A stretch of 64,000 nucleotides of DNA from Mesorhizobium sp. AR02 (lineage in GTDB: Bacteria; Pseudomonadota; Alphaproteobacteria; Rhizobiales; Rhizobiaceae): positions 2,418,001-2,482,000 of the forward strand of contig NZ_CP080531.1 in NCBI RefSeq assembly GCF_024746835.1, written 5' to 3'. Positions 8,973-17,930 of this stretch are shown in pieces. How positions within the stretch are numbered: the first letter of the stretch is position 1; the number at the start of each line of letters is the position of its first letter. Position numbers and translations under genes: made by a program. The notes below the pieces were generated by a model. That model had not been told where the DNA came from. It saw only the letters and a list, made by a program, of their open reading frames with translations, and did not search any database.

Positions 8973-10381
8973 AGCACCGCCGTCTATCGTTGGCCTTATT
9001 GCTCACCGCCGTATCGCTCATATCCCCCACCCCCGCCTTCGCCCACGCCTCCGACCGTGGTCACGTCCTGCTCCTGCCGACCGGCTACTATCTCGTCGGC
9101 GGCGCTTTCGCCGTAGCGATCAGCTTCTTGGTGCTGGCGCTGCTGCCGCCGGCGGCGCTCGACAACTTCTGGCGCCGGCGCCTGCCGCTTTTCACCTTCA
9201 GCGACAGCCCCCGCACCGCCATCAGCCTGATATCCTTTGCCGGCTTTGTAATCCTCATTGCCGCCGGGTTTTTCGGCAGCCGCGACCCGCTCTCCAACCC
9301 GCTGCCTCTGGTGATCTGGACGCTGCTGTGGGCCGGCCTCACGCTGCTGCAAGGCGTCTTCGGTGACCTCTGGTCGTGGCTCAACCCCTGGTATGGGCCG
9401 TGGCGCCTCGTCTCACGCCCGTTTGGCGCAAGCGATGAGGGATCATGGCGCCTCCCCCGATGGCTCGGCTGCTGGCCTTCCGTGATCCTGTTTTTCGCCT
9501 TTGCCTGGTTCGAACTCATCGATCCGGCGCCCGACGATCCGGCACGGCTAGCCTTTACCGCCGGCCTCTACTGGCTGTTCTCTTTCCTCGCCATGCTGGT
9601 GTTCGGCTATCGCGGCTGGAGCAGGAGCGGCGAGTTCCTGACCATCTTCTTCGCGATGGTGGCGCGTTTCGCACCGGTCGAGCGCGACGAGAAAGGCCGG
9701 CTCGCGCTGTGCTGGCCAGGCGCCAAGCTGCTGGCAGCGGAGCCTTTGCCGCCCAGCGGCGTCGCCTTCCTGCTGCTGGCCCTGTCGTCGGTCTCCTTCG
9801 ACGGCCTGTCGAAAACCTTCTTCTGGCTCGGCCTGTTCGGCGTCAACCCGCTCGAATTCCCGGGCCGCACCGCCGTGATCGGCAGCGGCACTTTCGGGCT
9901 CGTCCTGACGTTGGTGCTGCTGACGGCGGTGTTCCTTCTCGCGGTCTGGCTCGGCCAGCGTCTGGCCCGCAGCGATCAGTCATTCGCCCAGGCAGCCGGA
10001 CTGCTGGTGTGGTCGATCGTGCCGATAGCGCTCGCCTATCATGTCGCGCACTACCTGACGGCGCTGCTGGTCGACGGCCAATATGCGCTTGCCTCCCTGT
10101 CCGACCCGTTCGCGCTGGGCTGGAACCTGTTCGGCACCGCCGACATCCAGGTCGAGGCTGGCATCGTCGCCGGCGCGGAGTCGGCCTGGTGGCTGTGGAA
10201 CATCCAGGCCGGCGCCATCATCCTGGGGCATGTGCTCGCCGTCCTCGTCGCCCACGGCTTTGCCTGGCGCCTGCATCCGCAGCCTGCCCGCGCCGCACTC
10301 AGCCAGTTTCCGCTCACGCTGCTGATGATCGCCTATACGGCCTTCGGCCTCTGGTTGCTTGCCACGCCGACCGCCGGATGA
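8942..10381 (+). CDS. Polytopic membrane protein of unknown function
   Basis: About 479 residues with roughly ten hydrophobic segments. The first (SLALLLTAVSLISPTPAFA) looks like a signal peptide and is followed by a histidine-containing HASDRGHVLLLPTG stretch. A GDLWSWLNPWYGPWR segment between membrane spans is distinctive, but I do not recognise a family with a known function. The start is uncertain: the ATG at 8942 falls inside an intergenic repeat, and TTG codons at 8990 or 8999 would start just before the signal-like helix. It is followed 154 bp later by a Liv-type transporter operon in the same direction, with no clear functional link. Confidence 0.7.
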   Translation: MSGRTEGGTVEHRRLSLALLLTAVSLISPTPAFAHASDRGHVLLLPTGYYLVGGAFAVAISFLVLALLPPAALDNFWRRRLPLFTFSDSPRTAISLISFAGFVILIAAGFFGSRDPLSNPLPLVIWTLLWAGLTLLQGVFGDLWSWLNPWYGPWRLVSRPFGASDEGSWRLPRWLGCWPSVILFFAFAWFELIDPAPDDPARLAFTAGLYWLFSFLAMLVFGYRGWSRSGEFLTIFFAMVARFAPVERDEKGRLALCWPGAKLLAAEPLPPSGVAFLLLALSSVSFDGLSKTFFWLGLFGVNPLEFPGRTAVIGSGTFGLVLTLVLLTAVFLLAVWLGQRLARSDQSFAQAAGLLVWSIVPIALAYHVAHYLTALLVDGQYALASLSDPFALGWNLFGTADIQVEAGIVAGAESAWWLWNIQAGAIILGHVLAVLVAHGFAWRLHPQPARAALSQFPLTLLMIAYTAFGLWLLATPTAG

Positions 10382-10535
10382 GAAAAGGGCGGCCCCGATG
10401 TCGTTGGGGAAAGCTCGCTTGCCACATCAAGGCTTTGGTGATTTAGTTTGTACACATGCAATTTTTTGCACCCTCTGAGCGAGGATGCCGAAGCCGCCTT
10501 ATCGTTGGTCAAGACTGAAAAACAGGGGAACGAAC

Positions 10536-11858
10536 ATGGCTGACAAGAACGGATTTTTCGACCTCTCCAAGACTAGTCTCACCTCCAAGACTGCCCTTAC
10601 CCGCCGCACCGCGCTGAAAGGTCTGGCCGCCGGCGCCGGCCTTGCCGTCGCGCCAGGTTTCGTCCGCTATTCCCAGGCGCAGAGCTCGGCGCCGATCAAG
10701 ATTGGCTTCCAGTCACACCGCACCGGCATCGGTGCTGCCTATGGCCGCTGGTACGAGAAGACCACCGCAGCGGCGGTCAAGGCGATCAACGCCGCCGGCG
10801 GCATCAATGGCCGTCAGGTCGAGGTCATCATCGAGGATGACGGCACCGATCCCGGCCGCGGCGCCGAGGTGGTCGGCAAGTTCGCCACCCAGCACAAAAC
10901 CGACATCGTCTTCGGCACGCTGTTCTCGCATGTCGTCATCGGCTCGGCGCCCGCCGCCGGCGAAAACAAGATGCCCTATTTCGTCGTCAGCGAAGGCCAC
11001 CACGTCGCCTCGACCAAGCTCAACCGCTATGTCTTCCAGCCCGGCATCACCGATGTGAAAAGCCAGATCCAGTCGATGGCACCGTGGATTGCGGCTAATG
11101 CCGGCAAGAAGGTGACGCAGATCTTCCCCGATTTTGCCTTCGGCTACGACCATCGCGACTACCTGCCGCCGGCGCTGAAGGCGCAAGGGGCCGAGGTCAT
11201 CGCCCAGATCGCGATCCCGCCGACGGAATCGTCCTTCACCAAATATTTCCCGCAGATCCCGCCCGAGACCGAGGTGATCTACCACGTCATGGTCGGCCCG
11301 GCGGTGCTCACCTTCGTCAAGGAGCTCGGCGAGTTCTACGGCTCCAACCGGCCGCAGCTGTTCGGCTTCATCGATTCGCTCGAAGCCACCGACATCAACA
11401 GCCCCGGGCTGGAATTCCTCGACGGCAGCCATTTCTGGGAAGGCTCGCCGCGCTATGCGCAGGCCGATGACAGCGAGGCGCAAAAGGCCTATCGCGCCGC
11501 TGTCGGCATCGACGACAATGGCGCCGCCGTCGGCGACCCCAAGGACGTCTCCACCGCCGCGCACATGTTCGGCTGCTGGGAGACACTCTATGTCGTCAAG
11601 AAGGCGATGGAAGACGCCGGCTACAAGGGCCCGGAAGACCGCGCCAAGCTGGTCGAGGCGACCGAGGCACTGACCGCCTTCGCCGAAGGCCCGGAGCATC
11701 CGCAGGGCGCAAAAACCTTCAACGGCAAGATCCACCAGTGCTTTGGCATCCAGAACATCTCGAAGGTCGAAGGCGGCAAGCTGAAGGTCGTGCACAAGAC
11801 CAAGATCGAGGACGGGCTTTACGAGGCTGAGGGGGATTATACGACGCAGGCGCTTTAG
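10536..11858 (+). CDS. Branched-chain-type ABC transporter binding protein with Tat signal
   Basis: The ATG at 10536 has a good ribosome site (AGGGGA) and gives 440 residues. Residues 22-28 read TRRTALK, a twin-arginine motif, followed by a hydrophobic GLAAGAGLAVAPGF helix, so export by Tat in folded form is likely. The mature part begins APIKIGFQSHRTGIGAAYGR and continues with INAAGGINGRQVEVI, typical of LivK/family 6 peripheral-binding proteins. It heads a five-gene operon with both permeases and both ATPases. The family carries branched-chain amino acids, amides, urea and aromatic acids; the actual ligand is not evident. Confidence 0.88.
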   Translation: MADKNGFFDLSKTSLTSKTALTRRTALKGLAAGAGLAVAPGFVRYSQAQSSAPIKIGFQSHRTGIGAAYGRWYEKTTAAAVKAINAAGGINGRQVEVIIEDDGTDPGRGAEVVGKFATQHKTDIVFGTLFSHVVIGSAPAAGENKMPYFVVSEGHHVASTKLNRYVFQPGITDVKSQIQSMAPWIAANAGKKVTQIFPDFAFGYDHRDYLPPALKAQGAEVIAQIAIPPTESSFTKYFPQIPPETEVIYHVMVGPAVLTFVKELGEFYGSNRPQLFGFIDSLEATDINSPGLEFLDGSHFWEGSPRYAQADDSEAQKAYRAAVGIDDNGAAVGDPKDVSTAAHMFGCWETLYVVKKAMEDAGYKGPEDRAKLVEATEALTAFAEGPEHPQGAKTFNGKIHQCFGIQNISKVEGGKLKVVHKTKIEDGLYEAEGDYTTQAL

Positions 11859-11886
11859 ACCCGGCTTGCCTGTAAGCGTGAGCGCC

Positions 11887-12056
11887 AAGGCACCCCCCTC
11901 TGTCCTGCCGGACATCTCCCCCGCAAGGGGGGAGATCGGCAGTTCATGCGGCAGTGCCCATCTGCCGGCGTTGATGATTGGCGAAACCAGAGACAGCATC
12001 CAATCTCCCCCCTTGCGGGGGAGATGCCCGGCAGGGCAGAGGGGGGTGCCTGGCGC
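11887..12056. repeat. Pair of inverted short palindromic repeats
   Basis: Two copies of the CTCCCCC/GGGGGAG repeat sit head to head: 11887-11940 reads CACCCCCCTCTGTCCTGCCG and onward, and 12001-12056 reads the opposite orientation ending in GCAGAGGGGGGTGCC. Together they can form a very long hairpin between the binding-protein gene and the permease gene of the Liv operon. Such structures often stabilise the upstream message or lower downstream expression, matching the need for more binding protein than membrane subunits. That role is inferred. Confidence 0.7.
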
Positions 12057-12075
12057 ATCCGCTGGTGCCTAGCCG

Positions 12076-12957
12076 ATGCACTTCGGACCCCACCTCCTCC
12101 TCGCCGCCCTCGAAGGCCTCGTCACCTCAGCGGTGCTGGCGCTGACGGCGCTTGGGCTTTCGCTGGTGTTCGGCGTCATGCGGGTCGTCAACGTCGCGCA
12201 TGGCGAGTTCTTCATGTTGGGCGCCGTGCTCGCCTGGGCGATCACCACGGCGATCGGCGGCCATCCGGCGCTCGGCTTCCTGGCGGCGCTGGTGATCGCG
12301 CCGCTGATTGTCGGCGCCATTGCGCTGGTCGCCGAACGGTTGGTGCTGCGCCGGCTCAATTACAATCCGGAGGCCACCATCGTTGCCACCATCGGCATGC
12401 TCTACATCATCCAGCAACTGGCGCTGACCTTCTATGGTCCCGAGGCGCGGCCCGTCGAGCCGCCGTTCAGCTACCGCATCCTTTTGCCGTGGTTCGGCTA
12501 TTCCGGCTATAAGCTATCGATCATAGCCGCATCCGCGCTTCTCTTGATCGCAACATGGCTGGTGCTGACGGGCACGAAGATCGGCCTCGTCATGCGCGCC
12601 ACGCAGTATGACAGCGAGACGGCGCAGGCCTTCGGCATTCCGGTCGGCCGCGTCTATGGCGGCGTCTTCGCGCTCGGTGCCATGCTGGCGGCGATCGCCG
12701 CGGTGCTGATCGTGCCGATCAGCCAGGCGCATTATCTGATGGGGCAGGACCCGCTGCTGCTCTCCTTCATCGTCGTCATCATTGGCGGCCTCGGCTCGCT
12801 GCGCGGCACCGTTGTCGCCGCCGTGCTGATCGGCATGTCGGACGGTATCATCTCGATGTTCTTCTCGCCGACGCTGGCCAAGATCATCGCCACGCTGCTG
12901 GTCGCCATGGTGCTGGTGTTCCGGCCGCAAGGCCTGTTCGGGACACAAGCTCGATGA
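12076..12957 (+). CDS. Branched-chain-type ABC transporter permease, LivH family
   Basis: The 293-residue membrane protein has the LivH signature LALTALGLSLVFGVMRVVN followed by AHGEFFMLGA, and about eight hydrophobic spans. The loop near the C-terminus (IGGLGSLRGTVVAAVLIG) is typical of this permease family and lies near the ATPase interface. It overlaps the LivM-type gene by 4 bp. With that partner it forms the channel for the Tat-exported binding protein encoded upstream. Confidence 0.93.
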   Translation: MHFGPHLLLAALEGLVTSAVLALTALGLSLVFGVMRVVNVAHGEFFMLGAVLAWAITTAIGGHPALGFLAALVIAPLIVGAIALVAERLVLRRLNYNPEATIVATIGMLYIIQQLALTFYGPEARPVEPPFSYRILLPWFGYSGYKLSIIAASALLLIATWLVLTGTKIGLVMRATQYDSETAQAFGIPVGRVYGGVFALGAMLAAIAAVLIVPISQAHYLMGQDPLLLSFIVVIIGGLGSLRGTVVAAVLIGMSDGIISMFFSPTLAKIIATLLVAMVLVFRPQGLFGTQAR

Positions 12958-13916
12958 GCGAAGCTTCGCCGGCAAAGGCCTATGCGCTGCATCTCGGCGT
13001 CATCGCGCTGCTCTTCGTGCTGAGCTTCCTGCTGCCGGAGTATTATCACGGCCTGCTCGCCCGCATCATGGTGCTGGCGGTGTTTGCCATGGGCTACAAC
13101 ATGCTGTTTGGCTATATCGGCCTGCTCAGCCTCGGCCATGCCATGTTCTTCGGCGCCGGGCTTTACGGCGCCGGCCTTTCCATCATCCAGCTCGGCTGGA
13201 GCGTGCCACTGGCCTTCCTCAGCGGCGTTGCCTGCGGCGCAGTGCTGGCACTGGCGATCGGCCTCCTGGCGCTGCGCACCACGGGCGTGGCCTTCATGAT
13301 CGTCACCATGATGTTTGCCCAGGTGTTTTATCTCCTCATCCTCTACTTCGCGTCGTGGACCGGCGGCGATCAGGGTCAGGTCGTGCCACAGCCGGCGCGC
13401 GTCCTCACTTTCGGGGCGACCTCGCTCGATCTCACCAATCCGACCGTGCGCTACATGAGCGCGCTGGCGCTGTTCTCGCTCGTGCTGCTGATCACGCTGG
13501 CGATCGTCCGCTCAAGGTATGGCCGCGTGCTCATCGCCATCCGCGAGAATGAGGAGCGAACGAAGATGCTGGGCTACGACACCTTCTCCAACAAGCTGAT
13601 AGCTGTCGTCGTCTCCGGCACAATCTGCGCCGCCTCGGGTGCGGCCTATGCGCTGCTGTTCGGCTATGTCGGCTCGAGCTTCGCCTCGGTGCAATATTCG
13701 ATCCTGCCGCTGCTGTGGGTTTTGCTCGGCGGTGCCGCCACAACGCTCGGGCCACTGATCGGCACGGTCTTCATGTACTATGTCATCGACGTCACCAGCG
13801 GCTACACTTCGGCCTACCTGCTGATCGTCGGCGTGGCGCTCATCCTTTTGGTGCTGTTTTTCCAGAAAGGCATTTTGGGCACCATTCGCCAGCGCTGGCT
13901 TGGGTGGCTGCCATGA
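12954..13916 (+). CDS. Branched-chain-type ABC transporter permease, LivM family
   Basis: This 320-residue polytopic protein carries GYNMLFGYIGLLSLGHAMFF, the LivM/UrtC family landmark, and AIRENEERTKMLGYD, the cytoplasmic loop that docks to the ATPases. The start ATG overlaps the LivH-type stop (ATGA), and its own stop overlaps the next start in the same way. It pairs with the LivH-type permease in the inner membrane. Confidence 0.93.
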   Translation: MSEASPAKAYALHLGVIALLFVLSFLLPEYYHGLLARIMVLAVFAMGYNMLFGYIGLLSLGHAMFFGAGLYGAGLSIIQLGWSVPLAFLSGVACGAVLALAIGLLALRTTGVAFMIVTMMFAQVFYLLILYFASWTGGDQGQVVPQPARVLTFGATSLDLTNPTVRYMSALALFSLVLLITLAIVRSRYGRVLIAIRENEERTKMLGYDTFSNKLIAVVVSGTICAASGAAYALLFGYVGSSFASVQYSILPLLWVLLGGAATTLGPLIGTVFMYYVIDVTSGYTSAYLLIVGVALILLVLFFQKGILGTIRQRWLGWLP

Positions 13917-14638
13917 CGCCGCTTTTGACGACGAAAGGCCTGTCACGCAATTTCGGCGGCTTGCGCGCCGTCGACAGTGTCGACTTCACCTTGATGCCGG
14001 GCGAAATCCGCGCCGTCATCGGCCCCAACGGGGCGGGGAAGACCACCTTCGTCAGCCTGGTCAGCGGCCGCATCCAGCCGTCTTCGGGCGCCATCGTCTT
14101 CGACGGCGCCGACATCACCAGCCTGCCGGCCTATGTCAGGGTGCGCCAGGGCATCGCCTACACCTTCCAGATCACCAGCGTCTTCGCCAATCTCAGCGCC
14201 TACGACAATGTCGCCCTGCCGGTGCAGCGCACGCTAAGCGATGGCCGCTCGAAGGGTGCGGTGCGTGCCGGCGTCATGATGGCGCTCGAACGCACCGGCC
14301 TTGCCGACCGCGCCCATATGCCAGCCGGGCAATTGTCCTATGGTCACCAGCGCCTGCTCGAGGTGGCGATGGGCCTGGCGCTGAAGCCACGCCTGCTGAT
14401 CCTCGACGAGCCGACGCAAGGGCTGGCCGACAGCGAGATCGACAATTTCATCACGCTGGTGCGCGACATCGCCAAGGGCGCGACCGTGCTTTTGATCGAA
14501 CACAACATGCCCGTCGTCATGCAATTGGCCGACCGCATCACAGTCTTCAATGCCGGCAGGATCCTGGCTGAAGGTACGCCCGAGGCGATCCGCGACAACG
14601 CGGCGGTGCAGGAAGCCTATCTGGGGACCGCCCCATGA
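13913..14638 (+). CDS. Branched-chain-type ABC transporter ATPase, LivG family
   Basis: The ATG at 13913 overlaps the LivM-type stop codon and gives 241 residues. Walker A reads GPNGAGKTT, the signature is LSYGHQRLLEVA, and Walker B is LLILDEP followed by TQGLAD. The LSYGHQR variant of the ABC signature is normal for the LivG group. It should heterodimerise with the next gene product and drive transport by ATP hydrolysis on the cytoplasmic face. Confidence 0.93.
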   Translation: MTPLLTTKGLSRNFGGLRAVDSVDFTLMPGEIRAVIGPNGAGKTTFVSLVSGRIQPSSGAIVFDGADITSLPAYVRVRQGIAYTFQITSVFANLSAYDNVALPVQRTLSDGRSKGAVRAGVMMALERTGLADRAHMPAGQLSYGHQRLLEVAMGLALKPRLLILDEPTQGLADSEIDNFITLVRDIAKGATVLLIEHNMPVVMQLADRITVFNAGRILAEGTPEAIRDNAAVQEAYLGTAP

Positions 14639-15372
14639 TTGAAACGAACAAGGCGGAGACGAGCAGGACGGAAGCGTTGCGGATCGCGGGGCTGGACTGC
14701 TTCTATGGCGAGGTCCAGGTGCTCTACGGCCTCGACCTCGTGCTGAACAAGGGCGAGGTGCTGTGCCTGTTCGGCCGCAACGGCGCCGGCAAGACGACGA
14801 CGCTGAAGGCGATCATGGGACTGGTTCCTTCAAGTGCCGGCTCGATCAAGCTCGCCGGCCAGGAATTGACCGGCCTGCCGGCGCATGAGGTGCCGAAGGC
14901 CGGCGTCGCCTACGTACCGCAAGGAAGGCGGCTGTTCGCCGAGATGACGGTGGCGGAGAACATCGAGATCGGGCTGATGGCACGCGGCAAGGGTAAGGCC
15001 GTGCGGGAAAACGTCCTCGACCTTTTTCCATTGCTGCGCCAGCGGCTCAGGCAACGCTCGGGCACACTGTCCGGCGGCGAGCAGCAGATGCTGGCCATGG
15101 CGCGTGCGCTCTGCCTCGAACCGCAGGTGCTTTTGCTCGACGAGCCGACCGAAGGGCTGATGCCGTCGATGATCGCAAAAATCCGCGAGACGGTGGCGAA
15201 GCTGCGCGATATGGGCGTCTCGACCATTTTGGTGGAACAGCGCGTCGACGCGGTGCTGTCGGTCGCCGACCGCGTCTCGTTCATCGAGAACGGCCGTAAC
15301 CGCGAGACGGTGGATGTCGAGGAATTGCGCGCCGATCCGTCGGCGGTCAGGCGCTATGTCGGCGTCGGCTGA
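14635..15372 (+). CDS. Branched-chain-type ABC transporter ATPase, LivF family
   Basis: The 245-residue protein has Walker A GRNGAGKTT, a Q-loop VPQGRRLFAEMTVAENI typical of LivF, the signature LSGGEQQMLAMARAL and Walker B LLLDEPTEGL. It starts inside the LivG-type stop (ATGA) and closes the operon. The next gene is convergent and begins right at its stop codon, so the transporter operon ends here. Confidence 0.93.
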   Translation: MIETNKAETSRTEALRIAGLDCFYGEVQVLYGLDLVLNKGEVLCLFGRNGAGKTTTLKAIMGLVPSSAGSIKLAGQELTGLPAHEVPKAGVAYVPQGRRLFAEMTVAENIEIGLMARGKGKAVRENVLDLFPLLRQRLRQRSGTLSGGEQQMLAMARALCLEPQVLLLDEPTEGLMPSMIAKIRETVAKLRDMGVSTILVEQRVDAVLSVADRVSFIENGRNRETVDVEELRADPSAVRRYVGVG

Positions 15373-16815
15373 TCAGCCGAAGAACAGAAAGCCCGCGATC
15401 AAGAAGGTCGGGATCAGCACCAGCCCGGACCACAGCGTGTAGCCGAAGAAGCCGGGCATCTCGACGCCGCGCTGCCGGGCGATGGCATAGACCATGAAAT
15501 TGGGCGCATTGCCGATATAGGTGTTGGCGCCCATGAACACGGCGCCCGCCGAAATCGCGGCAAGCGTCGAGGCAAACTCCGTCATCAGGTGGTGTGGATC
15601 GCCGCCGGCCAGTTCGAAGAACACCAGATAGGTCGGCGCGTTGTCGAGGAAGGACGACAGCGCACCGGTCAGCCAGAAATAGGCGAGGTCATTGGGTGTG
15701 CCTTGCGCCGAGGTGACGAGCGCGACCAGCGGCGCCAGCGCGCCCTCATGACCGGCCCTCAGGATGGCGATGACCGGCACGATGCAGATGAAGATGCCGG
15801 CAAACAATTTTGCCACTTCCGCGATCGGTCCCCAGTTGAAGCCGTTCGCCTCGCGGTATTCCTTGCGCGAAACCGCCAGTGAAACGAAGGCCAGCCCCAG
15901 GATGATGGCGTCGCGCACCAGGTTCTGCAGTTCCAGCGTCACGCCTTGAATGGAGATGCTGACCTCAGGCTCCCATGTCGCCGACAGCAGGATGGCGCCG
16001 ATGACGCCCGCCAGCAGCGGAATGTTGGGCAGGCCGCGGATGCGTATCTTCGAATCCGGTGTCGGATCCTTGACCTTCGGCGCCCCGCCCTCGCGCCGGT
16101 GCAGGATGATGTCGATCGCCAGGAACACCGCCAGAACCAAGCCGCCAACGAACAGCGTCTCGCGATAGAGGTTCGCGGTTGTCCAAAAGAAGTCGACGCC
16201 GCGCAGGAAGCCGACGAACAGCGGCGGGTCGCCGAGCGGCGTCAGCGAGCCGCCGATGTTGGACACCAGGAAGATGAAGAAGACGACGACATGGGCGTTG
16301 AACGGCCTGTTATCATTGGCGCGGATGACCGGCCGGATCAGGATCATCGAGGCGCCGGTCGTGCCGATGACCGAGGCGAGCAGCGCCCCGACCAGCAGCA
16401 GCCCGGCATTGACCGGCGGCGTGCCGTGGATGTTGCCGGCGACCAGAATGCCGCCCGAAATGGTGAACAGCGCAAACAGCAGGATGATGAACGACATGTA
16501 TTCAGTGAGAAGCGCATGCAGCACCGCCTCGGTCGCCGTGAGGACACCGAAGGCGAGCGCCAACGGCACCACCACGAGTGCGGCCCAAAGGGCCGCGATC
16601 TTGCCGTAGTGATGCTCCCAGACATGGTGGAACAGCAGCGGTCCGGTGGCGATCGACAGCAGCAGGCCGGCAAAAGGCAGCACCCACCATAGCGACATCG
16701 AGGCGCCGGGCAGCGCGTGCTCCTCGGCCGCGAAGGCTGCTCCCGGGACCAGCATCGCGACGGCCACGACGCATGCCGTGCGCAGGGGGAGCGAATATGA
16801 AAAAGGCCCCCTCAT
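15373..16815 (-). CDS. Sodium:proton antiporter, NhaD-like
   Basis: The 480-residue protein begins with a signal-like helix ending in AAFAAEE, then shows about a dozen hydrophobic spans. Segments such as GTTGASMILIRPVIRAN, FLVSNIGGSLTPLGDPPLF and NAPTYLVFFELAGGD are hallmarks of the NhaD branch of the ion transporter superfamily. It should exchange sodium or lithium for protons across the inner membrane. The ATG at 16815 lies at the edge of an intergenic repeat, so the exact start is uncertain. Its stop abuts the stop of the convergent LivF-type gene. Confidence 0.85.
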   Translation of the reverse strand: MRGPFSYSLPLRTACVVAVAMLVPGAAFAAEEHALPGASMSLWWVLPFAGLLLSIATGPLLFHHVWEHHYGKIAALWAALVVVPLALAFGVLTATEAVLHALLTEYMSFIILLFALFTISGGILVAGNIHGTPPVNAGLLLVGALLASVIGTTGASMILIRPVIRANDNRPFNAHVVVFFIFLVSNIGGSLTPLGDPPLFVGFLRGVDFFWTTANLYRETLFVGGLVLAVFLAIDIILHRREGGAPKVKDPTPDSKIRIRGLPNIPLLAGVIGAILLSATWEPEVSISIQGVTLELQNLVRDAIILGLAFVSLAVSRKEYREANGFNWGPIAEVAKLFAGIFICIVPVIAILRAGHEGALAPLVALVTSAQGTPNDLAYFWLTGALSSFLDNAPTYLVFFELAGGDPHHLMTEFASTLAAISAGAVFMGANTYIGNAPNFMVYAIARQRGVEMPGFFGYTLWSGLVLIPTFLIAGFLFFG

Positions 16816-16962
16816 CCGGCCGCTACGCGGCCACCTTCTCCCCGAGGGGAGAAGAGACTGGCGTCAACGCTGGCGACCTCCTCTCCCCTCGGGGAGAGGT
16901 CGGATTGCCCCGAATTGCCCTTCGCAATTCGGTTGGCAATCCGGGTGAGGGGGACTTTGCCG
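16806..16962. repeat. Intergenic palindromic repeat, second family
   Basis: The block opens with CCCCCTCATCCGGCCGCTAC and holds a CGGCCGCTACGCGGCCA hairpin, a CTTCTCCCC...GGGGAGAAG stem, a second CTCTCCCCTCGGGGAGAG stem and CGAATTGCCCTTCGCAATTCG. Repeats of this build are common between genes in Mesorhizobium and relatives. It fills the gap between the antiporter and nicotinamidase genes and donates the antiporter start codon. Confidence 0.7.
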
Positions 16963-17019
16963 GAGGGCGATAATCCCACCCCAAAACCGGGGAGCTCTGC
17001 CTGATGCTCCACCGTCGGT

Positions 17020-17634
17020 TCAGTCCGACAACTGGTCTTCAAGCGTCACGCCGGCATCGCGCATACGCTGCAGCATGGCATCGAGCGAGCCGTTGAGATC
17101 GATGCCACGGCAGGCATCGAGCCGGACGGTGGTTTTAAAACCCTGGCTGACGGCGTCCAGCGCGGAAAAGCCGACACAGAAATCGGTCGCCAGGCCGACC
17201 AGGGTGATGGTGTCGATGCCGCGCTCCCTGAGGTAGCCACCGAGGCCGGTCGGCGTCGTGTGGTCGTTCTCGAAAAAGGCCGAATAGCTGTCGATGGCGG
17301 GGCGAAATCCCTTGCGGATGACGAGTTCCGCCTTGGTCCAGGCAAGGCCGGAATGAAAATCCGAACCGAGGCTGCCCTGGATGCAATGGTCCGGCCACAA
17401 AGTCTGTTGGCCATAGGGCATTTCGATCATCGTGAAGGGCTGCGCGCCCGGATGGCTGGAGGCAAAGCTCGAATGGCCGGCGGGGTGCCAGTCCTGCGTC
17501 AGCACGACATGGTCGGTTCGCCGGATCATATCGTTGACCAGCGGCACGATCTCGTCGCCGCCGGTCACGGCCAACGCACCGCCCGGGCAAAAGTCATTCT
17601 GCAGGTCGATGACAACAAGCGCTTGGTCGGCCAT
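17020..17634 (-). CDS. pncA: Nicotinamidase (isochorismatase-like hydrolase)
   Basis: All catalytic and metal residues of PncA are visible: the aspartate in VIDLQNDFCPGGAL, the metal-binding DWHPAGHSSFA, the lysine in RKG, and the nucleophile cysteine in LATDFCVGFSA. The 204-residue length is standard. It hydrolyses nicotinamide to nicotinate and ammonia in the cytoplasm, feeding NAD salvage through PncB. It is divergent from the probable N-heterocycle degradation operon, so it might also supply nicotinate to that pathway; this is inference. Confidence 0.94.
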   Translation of the reverse strand: MADQALVVIDLQNDFCPGGALAVTGGDEIVPLVNDMIRRTDHVVLTQDWHPAGHSSFASSHPGAQPFTMIEMPYGQQTLWPDHCIQGSLGSDFHSGLAWTKAELVIRKGFRPAIDSYSAFFENDHTTPTGLGGYLRERGIDTITLVGLATDFCVGFSALDAVSQGFKTTVRLDACRGIDLNGSLDAMLQRMRDAGVTLEDQLSD

Positions 17635-17797
17635 TGGGCCTCCTTCTTCTCTGCGTTGGGCTCAGGCTCCAGTAGAAAGATGCCGCGAACGCGACCGGAG
17701 GCAGAAACTTGACCAGATGGCCGGCCGCGTCAACCTCCGAAGGCGTAACAATCTCGTTGCATGCGCCCCGGCCAGGACGACAGCCCAAACTCTGGCT

Positions 17798-17825
17798 TTG
17801 ACAATTTCCACGGGCTTGATATCAT
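17798..17825 (+). promoter_or_regulatory. Putative housekeeping promoter of the hydroxylase operon
   Basis: TTGACA at 17798-17803 and TATCAT at 17820-17825 are separated by 16 bp, a good sigma-70-like pair, about 105 bp before the GTG start of the first gene. An imperfect dyad (CATTTGCATACGAATG) overlaps the downstream side and could be the site of the operon's own MarR regulator. The rest of the gap from 17635 shows nothing else I can support. Confidence 0.45.
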
Positions 17826-17930
17826 TTGCATACGAATGAATTTCCGGTCAGAAACCGGCAAGACGATCCCGGGGTAAACGCCTTGGGAGGGCCAATTTCG
17901 GGGAAGGCCCCATCTCTGGGAAGGCAAAGC

